The position numbers and the translations under genes were made by a program. A DNA stretch of 64,000 nt from Jaltomata sinuosa (lineage: Eukaryota; Streptophyta; Magnoliopsida; Solanales; Solanaceae), in assembly GCA_003996215.1 (NCBI GenBank), contig QJPP01000031.1, forward strand, positions 62,001 to 126,000, given 5' to 3'. The first letter of the stretch is position 1. Each line of letters starts with the position of its first letter. Under the pieces are notes generated by a model, which worked only from the letters and a program-made list of their open reading frames with translations, ran no database searches and was not told the DNA's origin. Below are positions 1 to 13,006 of the stretch, piece after piece.

Positions 1-23
1 CCCCTAAAATTAAGAAGCGAAAG

Positions 24-525
24 TTGCAAAGCTTGGCCGGTGCGGATGTCTCCAGGACTAAGTTTAAGCCTAGTGCATCTACTCTAGCTGGGTCAATATC
101 TGATACTCCTACTCCTGCAGTGTCGGTAAATCCTTCAGTTGATGCTCCTTCTAGGCCCTCACCTTCGTTATTAACCTCAACCCCGACTGGCTTTCAAAAG
201 CTATTCAATATGACCTAACTCCTATGATAACTAATTGAACACATTGGCCTTGAAACTGCCAGGTATGATTTAGAAAGTAGTGTAGATTGCTATGAAGGAT
301 GTGGTGGATAGTGTGTCCAAAATTTGAAAAAGGGTAGAGGTTGTTGAGAATGTTATGACTGCCATCAGAAAAGATATAGACAAGGCTAGAGGGAAGGCAC
401 CAATGGTAGCTGCAGATTTAAGTTCTTTTGATGATGCCATGGTCGTACCCTGCCTCACCCCTAGCCCTGTGGATGATCTGTTTGCTACCTTGGGCAGAGA
501 CGATAAGGAGATTGAGAGGTGACAT
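24..525 (+). pseudogene. Degenerate C-terminal end of a retrotransposon ORF, function not recognised
   Basis: A Ser/Thr/Pro-rich stretch (24-218) ends at a stop. A second stretch follows in which broken frames read VDSVSKI, then RVEVVENVMTAIRKDIDKA, then a Pro-containing acidic tail ending DDKEIER before a TGA near 522. The charged, heptad-like middle suggests a short coiled coil. I do not recognise a domain. Its position just upstream of a long non-coding spacer and a 3' LTR fits the tail of the last ORF of a Tat/Athila-like element or of a plant-transposon-related protein. Internal stops show it is dead. No start codon can be assigned because the 5' part is outside the window. Confidence 0.35.
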
Positions 526-2140
526 CTTTCCCAAGGAGAAAATGTTTTCTTTTATTTAATTTTATATCAAACTGGGTTAGTGTTTCCCTATGATAGATTG
601 AGAGGTGACTTTATTAAGGAAAAATGCCAAGTTGTAATATTTAATTGAGTTCGTGTGTTTCTTTTCTCAAAATGGGCCCACCAAAAAATTTCTTGGCAAG
701 AATTTTGCAATTTGAAGAAAATAGGGGGAAATAATTTTTGCTAAAGAATTCTCTTGTTGTGACTCGCACATTCCCTATTTGGATTGATTGATTCACAAAC
801 GAGTGTGTAAAACTTGGAATAGCTTGTCAAAAATCATTTGTCCCAATTGATTTATGAGACTAGTTGTGAAATTCTTGTGTTGTTATGCCTTGTGTGGTAA
901 GGTTTTACTTTGTTCTTGTGCATTCATATTATCTAGAACTTGTCCCGAATGTGATTCAAGGTGAAATTCTAGACATTACCGAGCTTTAAAGATGACCTTA
1001 GGCCCTCTTTATATAGCCACTTTACCCAAATTGACTTCCCTTAACATTGATCCTCATAAACCCCTTTGAACTTATAACTTTTCTTTGGCACCCTGTTAGA
1101 CACCTTAATCCTTTTTGGATCTTCTATCTTTGCACCCATCCTCCCTAATATCTAGAAAGTGAAATGTAGGCTAAAAGCCTAAGTTTGGGGGGTGGGGTGG
1201 AACTGAAATGTTGACATAGGCAAAAGCCTAAGTTTGAGAGTGTATGCACAAAATGTGGAGAAGAAAAGGAGTTGTACTTCAATGTACGGTAGCACCTTAT
1301 GCTTATAATGAAAATTGCTCCCAAAATGTTCAATAAAGTGAGCAAGATGAAAAGAAAGGACAAAGTCAGTGCTACCAAATTATTTTAACAAAAGGATATT
1401 GATTGAATAAGTTAATGGGGAATTTTGGGTTATGAGAGGAAGAAATAAGGAAAAGTAATATTTGAAAATGTGAGGGGTGCATTGAATGATCACAAGTAGC
1501 ATTAGAGAGGTTTATTCCCTTGAGCCAAATGTAATCCTCGCCTTAACCCTAGCTAACATTGTTACCTACAAGTCCTTAGTGATTTCGAGCTTGGTAACTC
1601 TACATTAGTGGTGAATTAAATGAATGGAAAGCCTATGGTTCAATGCGTGTGCACTCGAACTTCTTTGAGAGAGTGAGAGTCTTTCATTCGCTTGTGATCC
1701 CTCTATTACGAATTGCATGACTGTGAGTGGGATTCTCTCTTGTGGTGAGTGGCATCACACACTTGATTTGAATAATGAATTCTCTCTTTCAATTGAGAGA
1801 AATGAATAAGGCAAGTTGTGTGGCAAATCTCGAGGCAAACCTTGAAGGTCAATGCCAATGACTTGAGAAGCTTGATAATCTTGTTTTGAATGAAAAATCC
1901 CCTGCTTTTGAATGAAAAGTACAATCTTTTGATAAGAGTTTTAAAATGTGAAGTTGCCTTCAAATTATGGTGATACTAATTGAGATGAGCATCATCGTTG
2001 AGTCGTTTTGTTTTTAAGTCTTTTATTTAGTATTTCTTCAGTTTTTGAGTTGATATAATCTTTTGTACGACCCTTGTGTTTTGAGAATCTTTTTTAATCC
2101 TTACCTTGTGAGTATCTTGCTTGAGGACAAATAATAGTTC
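526..2140 (+). other. Non-coding spacer between last ORF and 3' LTR of element F
   Basis: No coding signal is seen. The stretch has AT-rich and purine-rich patches. It contains a segment near 930-1110 (tctagaacttg, then ccctctttatatagcc) that resembles 3885-4030 in the next element, as expected for the 3' spacer of related Tat/Athila-like elements. Confidence 0.5.
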
Positions 2141-2153
2141 AAGTTTGGGGGTT
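2141..2153 (+). promoter_or_regulatory. Polypurine tract of element F
   Basis: The G-rich run aagtttgggggtt immediately precedes the TG that opens the LTR at 2154. In LTR elements this tract primes plus-strand DNA synthesis. The phrase is typical of Tat/Athila elements. Confidence 0.65.
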
Positions 2154-3622
2154 TGATAAGTTGGCAATCTACCAACTTATTGAGCCTTCATTCATGAATC
2201 ATTGTCATATTTTGATGTGAACTAGAGGTACTTATTTCCTTTATTATCGTAAATGCAGGTACTCTTAGTCAAATGAAGAAAGAAAAGAATTTGAACTCAA
2301 AAGAGCTTAAAATGGAGTTAAAGTACGAAGATGATTATAAGGGGAGGAATTTGCTAAAAGGGGCAAAATGATATCCGAGCCGCAACAAGAAACCTGCATT
2401 TCGCAGAAGTCAACGCACATGAAGGATCAAACAATACTTGAGCAGTCTATAACATGTGAGCCGCACAATGCCAGGGGTGATTGCTCTTCCCTTTGCAAGT
2501 GTCATCACACTATGGTTGATCATCACTGCCCGAGGATCTGAGCACCTGTGAGGCACAAACCCCAAGGGGCCATCGCAAGTGCCTTCGCCCTTTACTTTGC
2601 ACCCGCCTCAAAGAGAAATTTTGTCCAATTGTACATGACGAATTTAGGAAGGTTCTAAAACCCTTTTTGGGAGTTGTACCTTGATTATTGAGCAGTTTTT
2701 ACTTTCCCAAGGGAGATAGTGTAGAGAGTATAATTTTTTTCTTCTTCTTCCTTAAGAAAAACACCATTATAAATAATTTGGAGCTTGGATTTTGAACATA
2801 GCTTACACATTGAATGGAATATTGGGAAACCCATTTGGTATCTTCTCTTATTCCTTTACTATGAGTAGCTAAACTCATCTCTAGGGGAGTGTGCATGATG
2901 AGTGTTTGAAACTGGGAATGGTTGTTGATTATTTATGCTTATAATTAATTATTGAGTATGGGTCTATTGAATTCTTCATGTTTTAATTCTAAAATTGATT
3001 GTTGCAAACATTGATTTAATTTACTAATTGTGTTTTTTTCTTGGAAGAGGAGTTCTTTAATTGGGTAAGATTTTAATAGTTGAGATTTGGGATTCCTACC
3101 ACAACTTGATGCTAGAAATAGATTGATTAAAGAGAATTCCCATATAAGAGTCAAATCTAAAAATAGTTTGATTAACCTAAGTATTTATTAGTTGGTTTGA
3201 TATACAACTATGGTGCTTGAAATAAGACCATAGTAAAAATATTTGGTAGGTTAGAAAACTACTAAGTATAGCTTAAAACCAAGCCACCCATGCTATTAAT
3301 TGAAATTTTGTTTGAATAATCAACCCCTATCCCAACATATGACCCAATTGAAAGCACACCTTTAGGCTTTCTCTCTTGATTGAGCTCTCCTGTTTACTCG
3401 TTAAGCTTTTATAATTCAAATTTTGATTTCCCAAACCTTTTCCCCCAATTTTACTTTGCTTGTTTGGATAATTGCTTACTCTAGTGAATTAATACTCGAC
3501 ACTTAGTGACAAGTCAACGTCCTATTCTCTGTGGATTTGACCCCGACATCAATTGGATTACTTATTGTTTCGTATGGAAATTGTTACCACCTCCTTTAGG
3601 AGAGTGATTTTGAACGTCATCA
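2154..3622 (+). repeat. 3' LTR of element F (1469 bp)
   Basis: The LTR runs from TG (tgataagttggc) to CA (gaacgtcatca). It resembles the solo LTR at 42910-44258: both open with tgataagttgg and a short inverted copy ccaacttatt. Both end in a block containing ctctgtgg or ctctatggg, a (g/c)accccgac-like phrase and acctcctt. A promoter-side cluster of short GC-richer motifs lies at about 2375-2600. The partner 5' LTR is outside the window, so no target duplication can be checked. Confidence 0.7.
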
Positions 3623-4973
3623 GTATGTAGGAGAACTTTAGCATGATATAAACTGGCATACATGAACTTTTTTTGAACTATTTTTTGATGAATACATTGA
3701 GACCCTTCAAAAAAAATGTATGTGCCTCATGATTGACATGTTAACCTATTAGGCTCAGTTTTTGACATTGTGTGTATTAATTTTGATAACTATGGCTAGA
3801 CTAGCATGCTAACTAAATAAATGGCAACTAGTAATGTAATCATGTGCCATGTGTGTGTGAGGTACTCTAGTTTAGTTCTTACTCTGTGTGTGCAATCTAG
3901 AACTTGCTCGGTTAGACATGCTACTGTCATAGGATAGAAAGGTTAGGAAAGGATCATAGGCCTTCTTTGTATAATCCACTATGACCCAAAATGACTGACC
4001 AAATGATATGCATATCCGTAGATCCCTACTTTGAGATTTTAGACGTTTCTTTGATTAGCCTGATAACCATTCCATTTTCACATAAGTAGATCCTTTTTGT
4101 TTGGACCCGATCCCTTCTTAGATACTAAGCTTTAACTTAGGCAAATTGCCTAGATTTAGGGTGAATGATGTTGGTAAAAATGGAAAGGAAAGTTGGGAAG
4201 AAAAAGAAAAGAAAATTGATCACAGAAATGGGGTGTGGAAAGCTTGAAAACAAAACGAAAAGGAAGAAAGAGAAAAAGAAATAAGAGTGAAAAGAAAAAT
4301 GCAGAAAATTTGTAGCACCAAAAGAAAAGAGCTAGAAAGTTAAAAATAAAACCACACCTGAGCTGATTGGAACAAAATAAGGGAAAGGAATAAAAAGGGA
4401 TGAGAAGTAAAAGTAAAGAAAAGTATAGTGTCCAAGGAGGGTTGAGTCACTTATCCAAATCTAACACACCCATCCCTACGCCTGCATTACAAGCCGAGAA
4501 AAGTCCTATAGTGATCCAGATCCGATTGTCCAATGACGAAAGCATAGAAAATAAGGACAAGCCTATGGTATGTGCACATGCATTATTTGAACTTCTTTAT
4601 GAGTGTGAGCGCACTTCGATTATACCATCCCATTCTTTGTTGCATATAGGTGTGAGGGACATTCTTTGATATGTCAGGGCACTAGGGTAACATTATCTAA
4701 TTGTTACGTGTGAAGTTTTGTGTCACTGGTGTGTATGCTCAGTTGTGTATCAATAGCGCAATGTCATTCTTTGATCCTTCAGTGTTAGCTTGAGATGATT
4801 TGAAAATAGGCACACTATTTTAATAAAAAGAAAGGGTAGACTATGATAAAACAGTATGTTGCCAAAGTGCTTATAACAATAGCCGTAGGTTTCCTAGTCT
4901 GATGATGCCTAAGCATCATAGTTGAGTCTTGTTTGGTTGCTTAAGGAAAAGGAAAGATTCTAAGATAAGGGTG
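3623..4973 (+). mobile_element. 3' internal region of a second Tat/Athila-like element (element G)
   Basis: This is non-coding DNA related to the spacer of element F, for example around 3885-4030. A strongly purine-rich stretch (4150-4440, almost only A and G) is followed by mixed sequence and an LTR-like start at about 4974 (gataagggtgt then tgatgtgatgag). Element F appears to have inserted into it at 3622/3623. An 89-codon open frame at 4400-4669 has no recognisable domain and is probably chance. Confidence 0.45.
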
Positions 4974-6455
4974 TTGATGTGATGAGATTTCACGGCATGT
5001 TCGACGCTTTAAATAAAGGATTTTGTGAGTTCTAAAGCATTTTGTTAGTTATGATCTATTTTTGTGTCATGTGCAGGAAAACAGGGTTTGCAAGCAAGAG
5101 TTGGAGTTTCCACTTAAAATAGGCTAAGTCTGGACATTTTATGAAAATAATGGATCGTGGTTTAAAACCACGAACCATCCTATTAATCGTGGAATGGAAT
5201 ATGCATGAGAGAAATTCAAGTCTAAATTGACGAGTTAGTCAATGAGTCGTGAAATGCAAATGATGGGTCGTGCCGTGACTCATTGACTGAGGTTCTGTGG
5301 AGATGCAATTCTGAAGTAAAAATCCACGACTAGGTTGAATGATTGTAATTCCAAATGATAGATCCATCCTATGACTCGTCAATCCACTTCAGGACCTTTG
5401 AGTCAGCCGATGAACCATGGAACGGAATGACGAACCATGGTTCCATTCGTAGAAACCTGCAATTCTCATTTAAACTTTTACATTTGACGGTTGACCTCTG
5501 AAGACCATGAACTGTAAATTGAAATGATGGGTCATGGAGTCACTCATAGAATCTGATGTAGCCAAGTTTTCCTAGTCGACTTAGGGTAGAATTTTATGTC
5601 TATAAGTACTTTACCTAGGTTTTATTTTACATGTTACTCATCACATACGACTAGTATCGATATTGTTGACATTGTTTTACATTGCTTTGAGGATTAATAC
5701 AAAGTTCTTTCTTTGTTCTTGATTCTTGAAGATTATTTTGGCTATTACTATTTGATTTTCATGGTTAATACGAGTAAATTATTCTAGGATTCTCTCAAGC
5801 ATGAGTAGCTAAACACCATAGCTAGGATTGTGGGAACCATGAAAAATTAACAAACATAGGTTAAATAATTACTGATTCTTGAACAGTGATCATGCATGTA
5901 TTATAAATCTTTTCACTTTAATTGCTTTTTAATGGTTTCAAACATTAGAAACCTCCATTAACCTTTACTTTCCATACCAAAGAGGTAATAGGTTAGCAAA
6001 ATATATTAACAACAGAGATTTGAGGCTACCAACCCTCATCTAATGATTTGAGACCAACCGTTGATAATCAATCTAAGACAATTAATGAAGTTTAGTAATT
6101 TGACACTTGTGAGACCGACGAAAGATAAAGTGAAACTAATCTGAGTGGGCCGATCGAACCTTAGTTGAGCGATAACGTATCATTGCTTTTCCATGCATAT
6201 AACCAGGATAGATCACTAGTTATGTATACCTACTAAGTTATAAAATTATGGGGAACGCAGTCCTAGTTACTTCTCATAATCTGAATACAACCAATCATTA
6301 ACTTACGAAAATTTATTTACTTTTTATGCAAAACCCCCTTTCAAATAACGACTACCAACTTGAGATTTTACTACTGACAACATTCTTCCATATTCTCTGT
6401 GGGATTTGACCCCGACTCACAATTGGGTTCAATATTTTACAATGAACACTTCCAC
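4974..6455 (+). repeat. LTR of element G (approximate ends)
   Basis: It starts with tgatgtgatgag after a purine-rich tract. It ends just after the hallmark phrase (ctgtgggatttgaccccgac at 6397-6416) shared with the end of the LTR at 2154-3622. Inside, at 5150-5545, is a cluster of imperfect direct and inverted copies of motifs such as ccacgaaccat and gaaccatgg. A TATA-like ctataagtac follows near 5600. The right end is uncertain by tens of bases because the next sequence is a truncated piece of a different LTR. Confidence 0.5.
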
Positions 6456-7023
6456 TTGATTTTGTGTAGATTATCTAATGGTAGAAAAGGGTATTATCCA
6501 CTGAAATTTCTCGAGCTCGGAATCGAGGTATGTAAGGCTAAAACCTCTTTCGTTGCAAGGCATGACTCTACGTCACATGTTTCTCTATGAGGGTCTATAT
6601 AGCTTATATAATTTATTGAAAATGGTATTCAATTGTTATGTTCCCTATACTTCATGATAATAACCCCTGCATATCATTTGTTCATTGTCCATACATTCAG
6701 AGAATTTGAGCTAATGTTACGAGTCAAAGTGTTCACATAGTCGTCAAAGCTATATATGTGCCTTCAATTGTATTCCATATAACTCATATAGTATATTTGT
6801 TATATATTTCTATAGATAATTCTTTTGTCATAGAATATTCATCATCTATACAATAAATACATGAACATATAATTCATTCGAAATAGAGAAAAGTTTACTA
6901 GTTGATTCACTCAATCAGAGATTACCATTAGTTACCCAGAGATCATAAATTATCATTCAGAGCTTACCATTAATACAATTGATTTCATTTGTAATTAATT
7001 ATTCAGAGGCCTTCATGGCATCA
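6456..7023 (+). repeat. Element D 5' LTR, left piece (5'-truncated)
   Basis: This segment and 24445-25460 are the two halves of one LTR, separated by element A. The split is proven by the perfect 5-base duplication catca at 7019-7023 and 24440-24444. The right half ends in gcgtgaca followed by a primer-binding site. The left end is not a TG terminus. It abuts the end of the previous LTR, so the 5' part of D's LTR is missing or was replaced. Confidence 0.6.
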
Positions 7024-10000
7024 TGTCACGGCCATCTGTCGGGCCATGATGACTCCTACTAAAAACTCCAGTAGGCAAGCCAACCCAAGAACACAATACT
7101 ATAATTAGATACTAAAATAGAAGAAGCGGAAAAAAGATAATAATAAGATAAGGGCCATCAGCATAGATATATATGAAACGGTACAAAAAAAACCCTAAAG
7201 AGACTAAGAAATACCAAAAACATATACAAGAAACCAAGGTGTAACCAGTAAAATCTTTGGACGCTGGGAGCTCATTATGATCTAAGCAACAGTTGGCCTC
7301 GAACGAGTGGATAGCCAACGAGGTTGGCTCATACTAGGTGCTGCATCAGAAAAAGATGCAAGAATGTTGTATGAGTACCAAAACACGAGGTACTCATTAG
7401 GCATCATAAGCCGACCGAGCTAAAAAGATAATATATAATATAAGAGACAGGAAAGTAAACTAGATATCGGGATCTACCAAAGTCTAGTTATGATAGGAAA
7501 CTGAAATAAAGAAAATAACCCGTCTAACAGTGAAGATAATAATAATAATAAAATACATAAAACCACTCAAAGTGCATGAAAAATAATGCAATGCATCATG
7601 GGATGGTATGCTTCAGAATATGGCCAATGCAGTAAAGTAAAATCTCGAAAACATGATTTGCAAGATTCCCCATAGGCTCCCTGAATCGTCTCACAAGCCG
7701 CCCATAGGGCTCATCAACATATGCAATAAAAGTAAAGCCTGGATATATGCTCCTCGAACCGCCCAAAATCATACCTCAGACTCATCAACAGAAAGTAAAT
7801 GCAGAAAAAGTCCGAAAATATCTCTTGGACCAAGTATAAAAAGTGGTACTTCCCTTTTCTTTCCAAAACAATGATAAAATATGAAGTATTTCTCGAAAAT
7901 CTAAGGATGTAGTAAAAGTAGAAAATCCCATGCTTAAAACAAAACTCTCATATTTCCTTCCAAAACAGTACCACTAGCTATGTAAATACATGTATGAGTA
8001 TATGCATGTCATCATAAGAGAATACATGTATATGTATATAACAAACAGGGTAAAAGTACCCTCCAAACAAGGCGACTAACCTGGAACTCTGTCCGAATCT
8101 AAGCTATGGTATCGAGCCCACAGTTACACAGTAATGACAGTAAATACAGAAAATGAAACTATAAAGAGAAAAAAACCATAAAAAGTTTCCTCTACTGCGA
8201 AAACCTCCTCAAGCCTATACCAAGGATTCTAGTCTAACATAACGAGGCTACAACACCCTAGGCTAAGGATACACATGATAATCCTATACTACGGTCCCAA
8301 AAATGACCAAATATGTAAAAATAGGATTGAAGCCTAATTTTAACCTAAAACTTAGCCTAATGTTAATGTAAATTATTGTCACGACCCAATTTCTCGGTCA
8401 TGATGGCACCTACAACCCCCGGTAGGTGAACCAATCCCCGTAGCCCAGAACAGTCAGTAATGGGCTACTATCTAACAAATAAGAGAACAACACGAAGAGA
8501 ACAGATAAAAGGACTATAAATATATACATATGCGGAAACTAAACCAAACCCCAAGACCTGGTATCATAGTATAGAGCCCAAACTACATACATGGAGTGCA
8601 AATAATCCAAAACAATATATACAGATGTCTCTGAATGGTAATAGAGTACATGAAGCAAAAGATAAACTAAAGCTAAGGTCCGATCGCCAAGAGCTCACCC
8701 TCAGCCTGAAGTAGTCCCCTACAGATCTCCAAGCACAAATCACAACGATCTAACGGCGATAGCCCACGCTAGGATCAGCACAAAAAGATGCAGGGGGGTA
8801 GGGTGAGCACCAAATGCGAAGCATAAGGTACCCAGTAGGTATCATAGGCCGACTGGGCACATATAAGATAAAAGTGTAGTAACAGACAGAATAGAAGCAA
8901 GCAGTCACAGAAGTCAACGAAAGGTACACAGGAACTAGCCCAGAGGGAAATCAACAGAACCACATGTGAGGCCAGTAAGCAGAATATACACACCATAGGC
9001 ACAGGTGAAAGTAAGAAATAATGCACCTGGGGTCCTTGCAATAACAGTGTATACATAATAAGTTTACGAAATGGACGGTATATCGGTAACCTCAAGTGTA
9101 AGAAGAGGGAAAGAGTAATGATAGGCATGCTCAGAGACATGAATCAAACTCTACCTAAACTCTACCTCAAATCTAGAAACTAACAGTCTAGCAGTAACCA
9201 ATTTCATACTTAACTGTAACAGGGAACAATTCTGTAAGTAAACAGCAAAATTCTACCTACAGTCCCCCGGCTGCCCATACAACAGAGGAACACAAACAAG
9301 TGAAAACAAACCCTCCGGCATCCCATACTACCGGAGCGTACAATCAACAAACAACAAACAAGGGTGGAGCCTCAAGCAATGAATGATATGATGCATGAAG
9401 ATCTCAAGTGAAATGGTATCTCTGTATGTACCTCCTCCGGTGCCGATCTGGCCCAGCAGGTAGGTTCCATGGAAGGACACTGCCCGTATACCTCTACTCC
9501 ACCGTATACCCTTCCTCCGGCACACGCAGCCCGAAGCCCCAGGCCTGGATGGCAAGGTCCATGGAGGTCCCAGACCCCATACTAAAACTCAGTATCAAAA
9601 CATGTCGTCCGGAAGCAAGTCCGGTTCAAGATAGAGACCCAGTCTCTAATATGCATGCCCAGACCCTGTCCAGGACTAAAGTAGTAGGAAAATATCTCAA
9701 AAACCCCTCCAAGGGTGCCCGGGCATAACCGGGTCTAAACAGTAGAAAGTCATCTCAGGTGCTCGGTCCGACCGAGGCTAAAAATCATCTCAAGTGGCAA
9801 GAAAACTCAACTAGCACCCGGCCCTGCCGAGTCTAGCGTTAATCGTAAAACTGGTGATTTAAAACATAATTTTACTTCCTTTTATCCAGGAATATTCACA
9901 AGTTAAATCAAACCATTTCCAAATTATTTCCATAAAAACGGGCCCCCGGGGCCATGCAAGGTTTAGAAAATAGTGTCAGTAGGCCCGAAGCCAAAACCAT

Positions 10001-12991
10001 AGTAAAACATGGATAAAACCTCTTTATATGCATGGAAATGGTATGATCACACACAATAGCTGCCCAGCAGCTCACAATCAACCTATCGACCCTGCACAGG
10101 CCCACAGCTACTCAGCAAGCATAACCAGCCTAGAAGGATAATTTTATGCCCAGGACTCGCGGACATTCTCAAAATCCCACCTTCTATATCCAGAGTCAAC
10201 AAGGCCTCACAGGACCACAAGGGTAAATAAAATATATCGGCAAATACTATAAGCAACGGAGGAACAAAAGTAGGTGGACATGAATAAAGCGGTCAAGGTC
10301 TGTGGTACCAACCTAATAAACCAACCCAAGGATGCCCATTAATACAATTTTATCCTATATATGCGGAGTCTAGGGAAAATAAACCGTAACCTACCTATCG
10401 TCCGATGACAAGCTTCTAGAACGACGATGTCCACGCTCGAACCGCTCCGAGAAACTCCGAAATGAAATCAAACTCGAATTCGAGCTTGAATAGTTTGACG
10501 TGGATAATCGATTTTCTTTCGTGATCGACTAAATTGTAAAATAATCCCCCCAAAATTACTCCTCACGTAATAAGTTGGTAGAAGAGAAGCAACCATAGAT
10601 ATATATATATAAAATGTAACAAGTCCATATATAAGAGAGAATATGAGGTTGTCAACTGACAGATGTATGCAATATGTAGATAACTTAGCTAGCTAGTTAA
10701 CAACTTTTTAATAATTAATTGAAAAAAAACCACTATGTTAAGCTTACATGAATCAATGCCATTACATATTTATAATATTGCTGTACACTCTACCTTACTT
10801 CCACGTGGAAGTGGAGTGTAGCCACAAGATTATTTTTATCCCGTTTTGTATGTATTCGGGTATTGCATAAGTTCGTGGTAAAATAAATATAAATTTTTAA
10901 ATATACCATAATTCATAGAAAATTATTTCAAACAAAACCTACTATATTATAATAATAAATTTTAACATAACTAAGTTTACTATCTCCGTTAAAATATTAC
11001 AATGTATAAAAACCTTATAAAATAAATACATATACAATTATATCGTAACAAAATATTTTTCATAAACCTTTAAAATATTTTGAAAAGGCAATAATAATAT
11101 AATTTTTTACCAAATTCAACTTTTAAATAAAATATTTTCAAATACACGCGCGATGCTAATAAAATTCTTAAGCTTAGGCTCGTAATTCACCAACGCACGA
11201 TTTTGATACTCAAGAATTCTCTCGGGATCCTCCCTTATGTTTTATCACTATTTCGGAACTGAAATGGCGTTTTAAAATGTGAAGTTGAGGCTTAAATCGA
11301 GTTTAACCCGACCCGGTTCGCGACCCGGTTCGCAACCCATTTTCTGCCAGACAGTCTGCGGTAAAACAGTCATAACTCTTTACTCCGAGATCAGTTGGAC
11401 GTGAGGTTTTGTGCATTGGAAACTAGACTCGTAGACCTTCGATTTGGTATTTTGAGGGACTTCTAACTCTTTATATATTGAGATAAAAGCTCCGAGACAT
11501 TTTACCCAAAGTTCAGAAAATTTTGTTAAAGAACTTACGATAACTTTTGCCGACTTGCTTGACTTCAAAACTTATAATGCGACCAAACAAATGGACCCGA
11601 CACCGAAATACCGGTCCTGACGAGCCTTAAGTGACTTGGGGCCGCTACAAACAAGCTCTAACGGCACAAGGAAAACGTATACGTGGAAATGACCGGAAGG
11701 GTCATTACAATTATAAAATATATAATCTAACCGAGCTACATCTAAAAAAGGTAAATCATAACCTACCTTGGGGCTGAACTGCAAGCATAAACCATCACTT
11801 GTGTTCCTTCCCCTTCTGAGTAGACTCGAAATGTTGCCATACTATTATAAACATAATCTAGGTGTCAAGAAGAGCATAATAACACCAACATTGATATACA
11901 AAAATTTGGGCTGGAAATTGGGTCAAAAATCGACCTCGAAGCCCACTTATGGAAATAGAAACAAATTTCACAATTACGTTTGCAATGGGTTTCTAAATCC
12001 ATGCCCAAAATTTAGGAACAAATGGGACTCATTTCAGGTCCAAAATAGCATCAAAAGTTCACTTGATCAAAGGAGTTTAAGACAAGGAATTCTACGAAAA
12101 TTACGAATGATATACGCAAAAGAACAACGGAAAATTAACGGAGGGACATGATGAACTTACCGATAATAACTTGGATGATAAAGGCTTTACAACCAGCTCC
12201 TAAGCTCAATATAAATGGAGAAATTCAGATTTTGGTGAAGAAAATAAAGCTTAAAATATTATATAAGTGCCAGGGGTCCTTCTCCATGAAGGCGCGGACC
12301 CCATCACATATGCGGTCATTGCGAACGTGGCCCTCCTCCTGAAAACACGAAGAGGAATATGGTCCAGGTTATGTTAACCCTTATCTGCAAATATAGCACA
12401 CCCACCACAGACATGGGACTGCGAACGCGGCCTACCCCTTGCGAATGCAAAGGGTAGGGTGACCTGCACCAGCAACAGCAAAAACCAGCAACTTCAACAA
12501 GGAAAAAAGTCACCGGATGGACCCTCGAGATTCATTTTGAACCCTGTGAATACAAACCAAATATGCTACCCAACTAAAAATGGCATTTCGAACTCAACAG
12601 AATCATAGAAATGACCAATGGAGGTTTTCTTGATGAAATGTTGACCAAAGTCAACACTTCGCCAATTTTGCTTAAAAGTTACCTAAGTGCCAAAATGAGT
12701 TTGAAAGCCTCGAGACCCAAACCAAAGGTCCTACTAGCCCAAATTCAACATTTTAGAGCTAACACAGCTGACAAAATTCTCATTTGAGCCCGTTTACTCT
12801 GAATGTTGACCAAAGTCAAACCTATCAACTTAAAGAGTTCCAAAACAGAGAAAATCATCTAGAACTCTATCGAATGCCTCGGGAAGTATGCCAGCAATCC
12901 CAGTAAGTCAAACTAACTATGGGAAAGCTATAAGAAGGGTCAAAATGATAAAATTGCATAAATAGAAGAAAATAACCATGAGGGTATTACA
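7024..12991 (-). repeat. Element A 3' LTR, interrupted by a solo LTR
   Basis: On the plus strand it reads from tgtcacggcc to gggtattaca, the reverse complement of a TG...CA LTR. With 8377-11709 and one duplicated ATTAT removed it is about 2.6 kb. Segments 7024-8376 and 11710-12991 align with 18097-19224 and 22910-24439 of the 5' LTR. This copy has only one ~0.6-kb unit (about 7460-8067), whereas the 5' copy has seven. A TATA-like tract read on the minus strand lies at 12257-12270, downstream of a GC-rich motif cluster at 12290-12470. Confidence 0.85.
8377..11709 (-). repeat. Solo LTR (3333 bp) in element A's 3' LTR, TSD ATTAT
   Basis: Plus-strand ends are tgtcacgacc and gggtcattaca, flanked by attat at 8372-8376 and 11710-11714. 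Read on the minus strand it starts tgtaatgaccc like the LTRs of element E and shares blocks with them, for example the region around 10320-10450 with 48030-48220. The interior is missing, as expected after recombination between the two LTRs of one element. Its upstream third differs from E: 10560-11165 is very AT-rich and unlike the E equivalent. Short tandem motifs around 9590-9845 correspond to the repeat arrays of E's LTR. It is therefore a related but distinct subfamily. Confidence 0.85.
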
Positions 12992-13006
12992 ACATCCACT
13001 ACTAAA
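12992..13006 (-). promoter_or_regulatory. Plus-strand primer region of element A
   Basis: Read on the minus strand the bases before the 3' LTR are ttttagtagtggatgt. Element E has the near-identical ttttagtagtggatga before its 3' LTR (54601-54616). The position just inside the LTR is that of the polypurine tract, although the purine content is modest. Confidence 0.55.

Larger units (their letters stand above)
1..2153 (+). mobile_element. 3' internal region of a Tat/Athila-like Ty3/gypsy element (element F, 5' part outside window)
   Basis: This is the end of an LTR retrotransposon's internal region. It finishes in a phrase characteristic of Tat/Athila elements, a gaggacaa segment followed by the tract aagtttggggg (2141-2151), and an LTR then starts with TG at 2154. 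Apart from a decayed reading frame in the first 525 bases it is non-coding, AT-rich, and carries purine-rich stretches around 1330-1460. A long non-coding spacer between the last ORF and the 3' LTR is usual for this clade. No RT or integrase lies inside the window, so the clade call rests on the polypurine tract and the LTR style. Confidence 0.6.

Noticed and set aside
4400..4669. 89-codon open frame in the spacer of element G
   Set aside because: Low-complexity start in a purine-rich tract, no recognisable domain, non-coding context.
11768..12342. 127- and 64-codon plus-strand frames
   Set aside because: Antisense within element A's 3' LTR; the corresponding 5' LTR segment (23250-23860) does not preserve them.
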